Origin: Streptomyces rishiriensis
Lineage (GTDB): Bacteria > Actinomycetota > Actinomycetes > Streptomycetales > Streptomycetaceae
Length of the DNA: 64,000 nt
NCBI RefSeq assembly: GCF_003112535.1
Contig: NZ_BEWA01000005.1
Span: 44,024 to 108,023 of the forward strand
Direction of reading: 5' to 3'
This document shows positions 7,506-15,106 of this stretch, piece after piece (within the stretch, counting starts at the first letter, position 1; each line of letters begins with the position of its first letter). The notes under the pieces were generated by a model, which was not told the DNA's origin, searched no databases, and saw only the letters and a program-made list of their open reading frames with translations. A program made the position numbers and the translations under genes.

Positions 7506-8821
7506 TGACCGACTCACGGCTGGCGATGTTCGGCGGTCCCCGTACCGTGGAGGCCGGGGCCGGCGCCTCTCCCGAAACGGCCTGGCCGATCGTCACGGAC
7601 GCCGAACGAGAGGCGGTGCTGGGGGTTCTCGACAGCGGCCGCTTCACCTCGGTGGAACGCGGCGAGGTGCAGCTGCTGGAACAGGAGTGGGCGTCCTACG
7701 TCGGCGTACGCCACTGCGCCGCCCTGTCGTCAGGTACCGCGGCCATCGAGCTCGCGCTCGTCGCCTCGGGACTGGAACCGGGCGCCGAAGTCCTGGTACC
7801 CGCCTTCTCCTTCATCGCCACGGCATCGGCCCCCCTGCTGCGCGGGCTGGTCCCGGTGTTCGTGGACATCGACCCCGTCACGTACACCGTCGACCCTGTC
7901 GCCGCGGCCGCCGCGATCACGCCGCGCACGCAGGCGATCCTCGCCGTGCACCTGCACGGGCTGCCTTGTGACATGGACGCGCTGCGCGCCCTGGCCGACC
8001 GCCACGGGCTGGTCCTCATGGAGGACGCGGCCCAGGCGCACGGCGCGACCTACCGCGGACGGCAGGCAGGGGCGCTCGGGGACGTGGCGGCGTTCAGCCT
8101 CAACGCCTCCAAGAACCTGCCCACGAGCGGAGAGGGCGGTCTCCTCACCACCGACGACGAGGCAGTGTACGAACGTGTCGTGCTGCACCGGCAGTTCGGC
8201 GAGGACCTGACGGGCCGCGGGGAACGCGCCTACCTGTCACGCGTGATCGCCGGCAACGACAAACTCAGCAGCATCCAGGCCGCGTTCACCCGCAGCCAGC
8301 TCGCCCGGCTTTCCGAGCGGCACGAGCAGCGTGACCGCAACGTGCGCCGGTTCCTGCGACGGCTGGCGGAACTCGACGGGGTCGTGACCCCCCACTGCCC
8401 GGACGACCGCACCCACGCCTGGTTCCAGCTGCGGTTGCGCTTCGACCATCACGCCATGGGCTGCCCGGACATCGCTCCGGGAGCGGTGCGCACCCTGCTG
8501 CAGCGCGCGCTGCGAGCGGAAGGCGTGCCGGTGCGGCCGTACCAGTCGCTGCCCCTGCCCGCCCAGCCGGCGGTGCGCTCCTCCCTTCCGCAGGACCGGC
8601 CCTACCGCCCCGCCGACCACCCCGCCACGCTGGCCCTGATCGAGGACTCCGTGACGATCCAGCGCTGGCACCTCAACCCGGCCGCGGGTCCGCTCCTGGA
8701 GCGTTGCGCCGACGCTTTCGAGAAGGTGTGGGGACAGCTGGACCTGCTGCTGCCCGCTGCCCGGTCGATGACGTACGAGCCGCTGTGGCGGCAGGCCGAT
8801 GCGGTGGGGGTGCGGGCATGA
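7505..8821 (+). CDS. DegT/DnrJ/EryC1/StrS aminotransferase
   Basis: A 438-residue PLP-dependent fold-type I aminotransferase. Motifs include HCAALSSGTAAIELAL (cofactor phosphate binding), LVPAFSFIATASA, MEDAAQAHGA and the Schiff-base lysine in NASKNLPTSGEGG. In this context it should aminate the C6 ketone made by the transketolase, giving a carrier-bound 2,6-diamino-5,7-dihydroxyheptanoate. The family usually aminates sugar ketones, which resemble the polyol ketone expected here. The start is fixed by the TGATG overlap with the LysX gene, and its end overlaps the transketolase gene by ATGA. A C-terminal extension after the usual end (about residue 400) may be lineage-specific. Confidence 0.88.
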   Translation: MTDSRLAMFGGPRTVEAGAGASPETAWPIVTDAEREAVLGVLDSGRFTSVERGEVQLLEQEWASYVGVRHCAALSSGTAAIELALVASGLEPGAEVLVPAFSFIATASAPLLRGLVPVFVDIDPVTYTVDPVAAAAAITPRTQAILAVHLHGLPCDMDALRALADRHGLVLMEDAAQAHGATYRGRQAGALGDVAAFSLNASKNLPTSGEGGLLTTDDEAVYERVVLHRQFGEDLTGRGERAYLSRVIAGNDKLSSIQAAFTRSQLARLSERHEQRDRNVRRFLRRLAELDGVVTPHCPDDRTHAWFQLRLRFDHHAMGCPDIAPGAVRTLLQRALRAEGVPVRPYQSLPLPAQPAVRSSLPQDRPYRPADHPATLALIEDSVTIQRWHLNPAAGPLLERCADAFEKVWGQLDLLLPAARSMTYEPLWRQADAVGVRA

Positions 8822-9660
8822 CCCGCCTCGCCGTCAGTACCGAGCAGCTGGCCGACCGCGCCCACCGGGCCCGCGAGGCCGTACTGGCGATGGGTGCGAG
8901 TGAACACGGCACTCACGTCGGCGGCAGCCTGTCGGCCGTCGACCTGCTCACGGTGCTCTACGGAACGGTGCTGCGGGTGCGGCCGGACGAGCCGGACTGG
9001 GCCGGCCGGGACTGGTTCGTGCTGAGCAAGGGCCACGCCGCCGCCGCGCTGTACGCGGTGCTCGCCGAGCATGGCTATTTCCCGCCCGAGGAGTGCCGTA
9101 CGTACGCACAGCGGCACAGCCGACTGGCCGGACACCCGCTGCGCCGGCTGCCCGGCGTGGATTTCCCCACCGGCTCACTGGGCCACGGTCTGTCGCTCGC
9201 CGCCGGAGTCGCCCTGGCCGCGGCCCGCACGGGCCGGAGCAACCGTGCGTTCGTCCTGCTCGGCGACGGGGAGCTGCAGGAGGGATCCAACTGGGAAGCG
9301 ATCATGGCCGCCGCCCAGCTCGGCCTGGACAACCTGACCGCCCTGGTCGACCGCAACGGCTGGCAGATCAGCGGCCGTACGGAGGAATCCGTGGGCCTGG
9401 AGCCGCTCGCCGATCGCTGGCGCAGCTTCGGCTGGTCGGTGGTCGAGACGGACGGACACGATCTGGATGCCCTGCGGTCCGTGTTCGGGGCGCTGCCGGC
9501 CGCGCCGGGCCGGCCCACCGTCGTCATCGCCAGGACCACGAAGGGCCGTGGAGTGCCCATCTTCGAAGACCGCAAGAAGAGCCACTACGTACGGCTCACC
9601 CCGCGGCTGCACGAGCGGGCGCTGGCGGGGCTGCGCGCCCGGCGAAGGAACCAGGCGTGA
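8818..9660 (+). CDS. Transketolase N-terminal subunit
   Basis: A 280-residue ThDP-binding half of a split transketolase. It shows GSLGHGLSLAAGVALA and the ThDP/magnesium motif LGDGELQEGSNWEA followed by NLTALVDRNGWQ. An N-terminal SKGHAAAALYAVL contains a catalytic histidine. With the next gene it should transfer a two-carbon ketol unit from a sugar phosphate to carrier-bound glutamate semialdehyde, creating the C5 hydroxyl, C6 ketone and C7 hydroxymethyl. The ATG overlaps the aminotransferase stop (ATGA) and the stop overlaps the next GTG (GTGA). A dedicated split transketolase in a LysW operon is a hallmark of the DADH-type pathway. Confidence 0.92.
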   Translation: MTRLAVSTEQLADRAHRAREAVLAMGASEHGTHVGGSLSAVDLLTVLYGTVLRVRPDEPDWAGRDWFVLSKGHAAAALYAVLAEHGYFPPEECRTYAQRHSRLAGHPLRRLPGVDFPTGSLGHGLSLAAGVALAAARTGRSNRAFVLLGDGELQEGSNWEAIMAAAQLGLDNLTALVDRNGWQISGRTEESVGLEPLADRWRSFGWSVVETDGHDLDALRSVFGALPAAPGRPTVVIARTTKGRGVPIFEDRKKSHYVRLTPRLHERALAGLRARRRNQA

Positions 9661-10670
9661 CGGCGGCCCAGGAGAGCCCGGTGTCCGTCGACGCCTGGGC
9701 GGAGCTCTACACGTGCTCGGCCCGGGACGTCCAGCGCCGTACGCTCCTCGAACTGGCCCGGAGCGACGAGCGGATCTTCTGCGTCGACTCCGACACCGGA
9801 GGATTCGAGGACGGCTTCGCGGCCGAACTACCCGGCCAGTACGTCAACGTCGGCATAGCCGAGGCGAACCTGTTCGGCATGTCCGCCGGGCTCGCGGCGT
9901 CCGGGCTGATCCCCTTCGCCCACACGATGAGCACCTTCGCCACCACCCGCGCGTGCGAGCAGCTGAAACTGGACGTGGCGGGCAACAACCTGCCCGTGCG
10001 GATCGTCGCCACCCACGGCGGTCTCTCCGCCGGCCACTACGGCCCCTCGCACCACGCCCTCCAGGACCTCGCCATCCTGCGGACGATGCCCCACCTGACC
10101 GTCCTCGTCCCGGCCGACGCCGGCGAGACGGCCCTCGCCGTGCGGGCCGCCGCCCACCATCCCGGCCCGGTGTACATCCGGCTCGGCCGCAACGCCACCC
10201 CGCAGATCCACCGCGAACCGTACGCCTTCCGTATCGGCGCCTCCGTGCAACTGGCGGACGGCGACGACCTGACCGTGGTCGCGACCGGACCCCTGCCGGT
10301 CCACTACGCGCTCGGAGCACGGGAGCAGCTCGCGGCGCAGGGAATCGGCGCCCGGGTGGTGAACATGCACACCGTGAAGCCCCTCGACCAGCCCGCCCTG
10401 CTGCGGGCGGCACAGGAGACCGCAGGCATCGTCACCGTCGAGGACCACGTCGTCGTCGGCGGACTCGGCGGTGCCGTGAGCGAGGTGGTGAGCGCCGAGC
10501 ATCCCTGCCGGGTGCGCCGGGTGGGGGTCGCGGACGGCTACCTCGACACCGTCGGCAGCGAACAGGAACTGCTGGCGGACGCCGGTGTCACGGTCGACCA
10601 CATCGTGGCGGAGGCACTGACCCTGCTCGACCCCGCACGGACCGACAACCACCACACCAGGAGAAGGTGA
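9657..10670 (+). CDS. Transketolase C-terminal subunit
   Basis: A 337-residue partner of the preceding subunit, carrying the pyrimidine-binding and C-terminal transketolase domains. Visible are FVNVGIAEANLFGMSAGLA-like residues with the catalytic Glu of the VGIAE motif, then FAHTMSTFATTRACEQ, and the C-terminal VTVEDHVVVGGLGGAVSEV segment. The GTG start overlaps the N-subunit stop (GTGA), which argues for 1:1 translation. One base separates its stop from the carrier-protein ATG, whose ribosome binding site (GGAGAAGG) lies within the end of this gene. The product acts with the N subunit as an alpha2beta2 enzyme. Confidence 0.92.
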   Translation: MTAAQESPVSVDAWAELYTCSARDVQRRTLLELARSDERIFCVDSDTGGFEDGFAAELPGQYVNVGIAEANLFGMSAGLAASGLIPFAHTMSTFATTRACEQLKLDVAGNNLPVRIVATHGGLSAGHYGPSHHALQDLAILRTMPHLTVLVPADAGETALAVRAAAHHPGPVYIRLGRNATPQIHREPYAFRIGASVQLADGDDLTVVATGPLPVHYALGAREQLAAQGIGARVVNMHTVKPLDQPALLRAAQETAGIVTVEDHVVVGGLGGAVSEVVSAEHPCRVRRVGVADGYLDTVGSEQELLADAGVTVDHIVAEALTLLDPARTDNHHTRRR

Positions 10671-10671
10671 C

Positions 10672-10842
10672 ATGGCCACAGCCACATGCCCGAGCTGCGA
10701 GAGCGACGTCGCGCTCGACGCCGCATCCCGGCAGCACGAGATCGTCGAGTGCGCGGACTGCCGCGGCGAGCTGGAGATCCTCAGCCTCGACCCGGTCCTG
10801 CTGGCGCTCGCGCCCGAGGTCGAAGAGGACTGGGGTGAATGA
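10672..10842 (+). CDS. lysW: LysW-type amino-group carrier protein (AmCP)
   Basis: A 56-residue acidic zinc-ribbon protein. It has CPSC (Cys6, Cys9) and CADC (Cys27, Cys30) pairs for zinc and ends EEDWGE. The C-terminal EDWGE is the LysW signature; the terminal Glu side chain accepts the alpha-amino group of the substrate. The protein protects the amino group and presents the growing chain to each enzyme through its negatively charged surface. It sits between the transketolase and the LysY/LysZ genes, not in a lysine or arginine operon, so it is a secondary-metabolism AmCP like that of vazabitide A biosynthesis. The AGGAGAAGG site upstream fixes the start. Confidence 0.95.
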   Translation: MATATCPSCESDVALDAASRQHEIVECADCRGELEILSLDPVLLALAPEVEEDWGE

Positions 10843-11881
10843 GACGCGGGGCCGCATGATCCGGGCGGGCATCGTCGGCGCGAGCGGCTACATCGGAGGG
10901 GAGCTGTGCCGGATCGTCCTCGGCCACCCCCGCATGGAGCTGGTCGCGCCGGTCTCGCGCAGTCTGGCGGGCCGGCGCGTCGACGGAGCACACCCCAATC
11001 TGCGCGGCCTGACCGACCTGACCTTCAAGGCCCCTGACGACGCGCCGGACTGCGATGTGGTGTTCCTCGCGACACCGCACCGCGAAACCATGGGCATGGT
11101 GGCGCACTGGGCCGGCCGGGCCGGTTGCCTGATCGACCTCAGCGCCGACTTCCGCCTGCGCGACCCTCAGGTGTACGAGCGCTACTACGGTGCCCCGCAC
11201 ACCGCCCCGGACCTGTTGCCGGGCTTCGTCACCGGCTGGCCCGAGCGGCATCGCAAGGAACTCGCCGAAGCCGACCGGATCAGCGTGCCCGGCTGCATGG
11301 CGAACGCCGCCGTCCTGGCGCTGTATCCGCTGACGGCCGCGGGGCTGGTCGCGGACACCGCGACAGTGGACGGCCGTATCGGCTCCAGCGGTTCCGGTTC
11401 CGGAGCCGGACCGATGAACCTGCACTCCGAACGCAGCGGCGCCATGCGGGTGTTCGCGCCCACGGGACACCGCCACGAAGCGGAGGTGGCGCAGGCGACC
11501 GGCCTGACCGTGCGCATGAGCGCCACCGGCGTAGAGGCCGTGCGCGGGGCGCAGGTGCTGTGCCGGGCCGCCCTGACGACCGAGGTCGGCGAAGCGGACC
11601 TGCGGCGCGTCTACCGCGACTGCTACGGCGAGGAGCCGTTCGTCCGCGTGGTCGCGCAGCGGCGCGGGCTGTACCGGCTGCCCGAGCCGAAGATCCTCAG
11701 CGGGTCGAACTTCTGCGACGTGGGCTTCGCCCTGGACGCCGACCGCGGTGAGGTCATCGCCGTCGCGGCGCTCGACAACCTGGTGAAGGGGGCGGCCGGC
11801 AACGCCGTGCAGTGCCTCAACATCAGGCAGGGCTGGCCGGAGCGCCTGGGGCTGGAGTTCCCCGGGCTGCATCCGCTGTGA
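10835..11881 (+). CDS. LysY/ArgC-like carrier-glutamyl phosphate reductase
   Basis: A 348-residue NADPH-dependent reductase homologous to LysY and ArgC. It should reduce carrier-bound glutamyl phosphate to the semialdehyde. The Rossmann motif is GIVGASGYIGGELCR near the N-terminus and the catalytic cysteine lies in SVPGCMANAAVLALYP. GSSGSGSGAG matches the loop that binds the acyl phosphate. I chose the GTG at 10835, 5 nt after AGAGGA and overlapping the carrier gene by 8 nt. The ATG at 10856 (MIRAGIVGAS) is an alternative that matches the usual family N-terminus. The stop overlaps the LysZ start. Confidence 0.9.
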   Translation: MNETRGRMIRAGIVGASGYIGGELCRIVLGHPRMELVAPVSRSLAGRRVDGAHPNLRGLTDLTFKAPDDAPDCDVVFLATPHRETMGMVAHWAGRAGCLIDLSADFRLRDPQVYERYYGAPHTAPDLLPGFVTGWPERHRKELAEADRISVPGCMANAAVLALYPLTAAGLVADTATVDGRIGSSGSGSGAGPMNLHSERSGAMRVFAPTGHRHEAEVAQATGLTVRMSATGVEAVRGAQVLCRAALTTEVGEADLRRVYRDCYGEEPFVRVVAQRRGLYRLPEPKILSGSNFCDVGFALDADRGEVIAVAALDNLVKGAAGNAVQCLNIRQGWPERLGLEFPGLHPL

Positions 11882-12756
11882 GGCCGGGCCCGTCCGGCGG
11901 CACGCAGGACATCGTGGTGGTCAAGTGCGGGGGCAGCGGTGCGCTCGACGTGGACCGGCTCTGCGAGGACGTCGCCGAACTGACCGCGGCCGGCCGGAAG
12001 GTGGTCCTGGTCCACGGCGGCTCCGCCGAGATGGGCCGCCTCGCGGAGCAGCTCGGGATACGGCTGCGCCACCTCACCGCACCCGACGGCGTGGTGACCC
12101 GTTACACCGACGCGGCCACCCTCGACGTGCTCACCCTGGCTCTGGCCGGCCGGGTCAAGCCCGCACTGGTCGCCGCTCTCGACCGGCACGACGTCCGTGC
12201 CGTGGGTCTGACCGGACTCGACGCCGGGCTGCTGCGGGCACGCCGCAAGAAGGCGATACGGGCGGTCGTCGACGGACGCCTCACCATAGTCCGGGGCGAC
12301 CGCAGCGGCCGTATCGTCGAGGTGAACGCGCGGCTGCTGCTCGGCCTGCTCGCCGCGGGCGTCGTACCGGTGGTGTCGCCGCCGGCGATCGCCGAGGACG
12401 GCGAACCGGTCAACACCAATGCCGACCGGGCCGCGGCGGCCGTCGCCGTGGCGCTGCGGGCGCGCACGCTCATCTTCCTCACGGGGGCGCCGGGGGTGCT
12501 CACGGACCCCGAGGATCCGGCCAGCGTGCTGGACACCTACCGGCTGCCCGCGGCGGGCGGACCGGCGCCGCCGTGGGTGACCGGCGGCATGACGGTCAAG
12601 CTGGTCGCGGCCCGTGAGGCGCTGCTCGCCGGGGTGCCACAGGTGTGGATCACGGACGGAGGGGCAGCCCGTCCACTGAAGGCGGTGTCCGGCGAGGGCC
12701 CGGGCACCCGTCTCGCGTTGTCCGGGCCGCCGTCGGCCACCTCGCCGTCACCGTAG
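11878..12756 (+). CDS. LysZ/ArgB-like carrier-glutamate kinase
   Basis: A 292-residue amino acid kinase of the acetylglutamate kinase family. It should phosphorylate the gamma-carboxylate of carrier-bound glutamate. Motifs are VVVKCGGS, VLVHGGSAEMGRLAEQLG, the substrate region EPVNTNADRAAAAVA, and the C-terminal GGMTVKLVAA with the conserved lysine. The GTG start overlaps the LysY stop (GTGA). It closes the coupled operon, and its 3' end overlaps the convergent acyl-CoA dehydrogenase gene by 9 bp. Kinase after reductase reverses the order of steps but is common in LysW operons. Confidence 0.9.
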   Translation: MRPGPSGGTQDIVVVKCGGSGALDVDRLCEDVAELTAAGRKVVLVHGGSAEMGRLAEQLGIRLRHLTAPDGVVTRYTDAATLDVLTLALAGRVKPALVAALDRHDVRAVGLTGLDAGLLRARRKKAIRAVVDGRLTIVRGDRSGRIVEVNARLLLGLLAAGVVPVVSPPAIAEDGEPVNTNADRAAAAVAVALRARTLIFLTGAPGVLTDPEDPASVLDTYRLPAAGGPAPPWVTGGMTVKLVAAREALLAGVPQVWITDGGAARPLKAVSGEGPGTRLALSGPPSATSPSP

Positions 12757-13809
12757 GCGCAGCGCTCCCGCCTCGCGCCACAGCGAGGCCGGGGCGCCCC
12801 ACCGGGTCGCCTCCACGGCTGCGACCCGGTAATGCCCTTGGACCGCGGAGTCCTTGCCGATCCCGGCGGCGCCGTGCACGTGCACGGCGTGCGCGGTGAC
12901 CTGGAGTGCCAGTTCCGCCGCGTAGGCGAGCGACTGGGTGGCACCGACGGCCCCCGGCCGGCCGCCGTCGGCGTCCCAGGCGGCCTCGTGCACCAGCAGC
13001 CGCACCGCCTCGAGGTGAGCGAACTGCTCGGCCAACGGGAAGGCGACGGCCTGGTTCTCTCCGATGGGACGGCCGAACTGGCGTCGCGTCGCCGCCCGTT
13101 GGACCGCGAGCCGGTGCGCGCCGGAGGCCAGGCCCAGCAGATAGGCCGCCTGCCGGACACGAGCGCGCGCGAGCAGCGGCGAGGGCGCGCCGTCGGCCCG
13201 GTGCAAGGGCGCCGACACGGCCTGCGCCACGACACCCTGCAGCGACAGCCGCCTGATGCCTTCGCGCCGAGTGGCCGCGCAGACCACTTTGGAGGAGTCT
13301 GCGGCCACCGCTGCGAGCACCGTGCCGTCGGCGGTCCGGGCCGGTACGACGTGGAACGCGACGTCGGGCGGTGGCTCGGGCAGTGCGCAGTCGCCGTCGA
13401 GCACCCAGCCGTCGGCGGTCCGCGCCGCCAGGACGCCGGTGCCGGCGGCCAGGCCGGCGGAGACCTTGCCGGTGGCGAGGAGGGGGAGCGCGTCGGTCAG
13501 GGCGGTCGTGCGAGAGCCGGACCGCTCGTTTTCGGCGGCCTGGGCGAGTTCGGCGAGCAGCGCATGGGCCCGGTAGGAGTCGGGTGCCGCCCAGCGGCCC
13601 AGCTCCTCGCACACCGGCACGGCACAGGCCAGACCGAGTGCCAGACCCCCCACCGCGGGCGGCAGTTCCAGAGCGAACAGGTCGAGGTCGGCAAGAGTCG
13701 CGTGGACCTCGGCCGACTCCATCCGCCCGCCCGGACCCGCCAGCGGACCGAGTTCGCAGCGCACGGCCCGTGCCAGGTCCCGCTGCGCCTCGCCACGTTC
13801 GAGCCGCAT
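12748..13809 (-). CDS. Acyl-CoA dehydrogenase-like subunit, short partner
   Basis: A 353-residue acyl-CoA dehydrogenase homologue. The C-terminal half shows the family pattern RAATRRQFGRPIGENQAVAFPLAEQ and a helix bundle ending HVHGAAGIGKDSAVQGHYR. The N-terminal half is poorly conserved and short. It starts one base after the stop of the larger homologue, so the two are co-translated. Adjacent unequal acyl-CoA dehydrogenase pairs in actinobacteria often form heterotetramers in which each subunit supplies part of the active site. The pair probably desaturates a carrier-bound acyl group here. Which residue is the catalytic base cannot be settled from sequence alone. Confidence 0.82.
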   Translation of the reverse strand: MRLERGEAQRDLARAVRCELGPLAGPGGRMESAEVHATLADLDLFALELPPAVGGLALGLACAVPVCEELGRWAAPDSYRAHALLAELAQAAENERSGSRTTALTDALPLLATGKVSAGLAAGTGVLAARTADGWVLDGDCALPEPPPDVAFHVVPARTADGTVLAAVAADSSKVVCAATRREGIRRLSLQGVVAQAVSAPLHRADGAPSPLLARARVRQAAYLLGLASGAHRLAVQRAATRRQFGRPIGENQAVAFPLAEQFAHLEAVRLLVHEAAWDADGGRPGAVGATQSLAYAAELALQVTAHAVHVHGAAGIGKDSAVQGHYRVAAVEATRWGAPASLWREAGALRLR

Positions 13810-13810
13810 G

Positions 13811-14980
13811 TCAGTCCACCTCCGGGGCGGCCAGGCCGGCCGGTTCGCCGGCGAACAGGAAGCCGGAGATCGTCTGCAGCATCATCTCCGACGTGCCGCC
13901 GGCCAGCGTCAGCCCCGGCGCTTCCCGGTACGCGCTGTCCAGTGACTCGGCCAGCTCGTCGGGGGCGTCCATGCCGTGGCGGGTCAGGGCCCAGCGGGCG
14001 GCCGCGGCCGCCTGCTCGCTGGCGTACCACTTGGCCGTGGACGTCCGGAGTTCGTCGAGCCGTCCCCGGTCGGCCGAGCCGGCGCAGCGCCAGGCCAGCA
14101 GAGCCGCCGCGCGCGTGGCGGCTCCGTGCCGGCCGACGTCGGCCAGCCAGTCCGCTGCCGGTCCGGGATCCGCGCCGTCCCGCATCGCGAGGTCACGGCA
14201 TCCGGCCTCGAACCACCGCTCGGCGCGCAGGGCGAAATCGAAGCCGGTGCGCTCCAGCGGCAGGGCCTCGGCGAGGATCGCCCAGCCGTCGCCCACCTCG
14301 CCCACGACGGCGGTGGCGGGGACGCGTACACCGTCCAGCTCCACCCGGTGGAACTGCTCGTCGGCCATGGTGTCCAGGCTTTCCACGTGGACGCCCGGTG
14401 CGTGCAGGTCGACGAGGAACAGCGTGAGACCTTCGTAACGTGAGCCTTCGAGGGAGGTGCGCGCCACGCACAGCCCGAAGTCGGTGATGCCGCTCTTGAG
14501 GTTGAAGATCTTGACGCCGTCGATCCGGTAACCGCCGTCCACCGCGACGGCCCGCGTCGTCAGCGCGCTCAGGTCGGAACCGACCTCGGGCTCGGTGTAC
14601 AGGACACTGGCGAAACGCCGGCCGACCGCCAGCTCCGGCAGCACCCGCTGCTTCTGTTCCTCGGTTCCCACGAGCAGCACCAGTTTGCCCACGGTCTGGA
14701 TGCCGTTGACGAACAGCGTGTCGGGTACGCCTGCCCGCATCATCTCCTCGACGGCGACGGCCGCATGGGCGGCGGTGCGGCCCTGCCCGCCGTACCGGCG
14801 CGGCCAGTCCACCCCGAGCAGTCCCCGTTCCCCGAGCAGGCGGTAGAGGTCACGTTCGTCGGGCTCGCGCTCGCCGCTGGTCCGTAAGCGCGCCAACTCG
14901 GCGACGACGGGGACGGACCGGAGCTCCGCCTGGACCCGCTCCCGGAAGTGCGACTCGTCGGCACTGTGGCCGAAGTCCAT
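13811..14980 (-). CDS. Acyl-CoA dehydrogenase, FAD-binding partner
   Basis: A 389-residue acyl-CoA dehydrogenase of normal length. It has the middle-domain signature [18 protein letters not shown] and a C-terminal [17 protein letters not shown]. The catalytic Glu of medium-chain enzymes, in Tyr-Glu-Gly-Thr, aligns with Gly in this AGGTSEM, so the base may come from elsewhere or from the partner subunit. The ATG at 14980 has GGGGGAG upstream; the longer frame to 15058 lacks one. It is divergent from the valine-type NRPS gene across a region with an inverted repeat. A likely substrate is the aminoacyl thioester on the NRPS or on the free PCP, for example valyl to dehydrovalyl. This is inference. 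Confidence 0.86.
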   Translation of the reverse strand: MDFGHSADESHFRERVQAELRSVPVVAELARLRTSGEREPDERDLYRLLGERGLLGVDWPRRYGGQGRTAAHAAVAVEEMMRAGVPDTLFVNGIQTVGKLVLLVGTEEQKQRVLPELAVGRRFASVLYTEPEVGSDLSALTTRAVAVDGGYRIDGVKIFNLKSGITDFGLCVARTSLEGSRYEGLTLFLVDLHAPGVHVESLDTMADEQFHRVELDGVRVPATAVVGEVGDGWAILAEALPLERTGFDFALRAERWFEAGCRDLAMRDGADPGPAADWLADVGRHGAATRAAALLAWRCAGSADRGRLDELRTSTAKWYASEQAAAAARWALTRHGMDAPDELAESLDSAYREAPGLTLAGGTSEMMLQTISGFLFAGEPAGLAAPEVD

Positions 14981-14998
14981 ATGTCTCCCCCGTGTGTG

Positions 14999-15064
14999 GA
15001 TCACATGTGGCCCACCTTTACCGGCAGTTGGCCGGTGCCGACGACGAGCGTAGTACATGTGATC
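14999..15064. promoter_or_regulatory. Inverted-repeat operator pair in divergent promoter
   Basis: GATCACATGT (14999-15008) and its exact reverse complement ACATGTGATC (15055-15064) are 46 bp apart in the region between the divergent dehydrogenase and NRPS genes. Each promoter therefore carries the same 10-mer in the same orientation relative to its gene. The right copy overlaps the predicted -10 of the NRPS promoter. This looks like a shared binding site for one regulator controlling both directions. Confidence 0.55.
15028..15056 (+). promoter_or_regulatory. Putative promoter of the valine-type NRPS gene
   Basis: TTGGCC (15028-15033), a 17-nt spacer and TAGTAC (15051-15056). The predicted start of transcription falls about 45 nt before the ATG at 15107 and inside the right half of the inverted repeat. 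Confidence 0.4.
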
Positions 15065-15106
15065 GAGATGCGACCCGGGGTTCGATCAGAGTGTTACGGT
15101 GGGCGA

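Noticed and set aside
5245..12756. Primary lysine or arginine biosynthesis operon
   Set aside because: Transketolase and DegT aminotransferase genes have no place in those pathways and the usual partner genes are absent.
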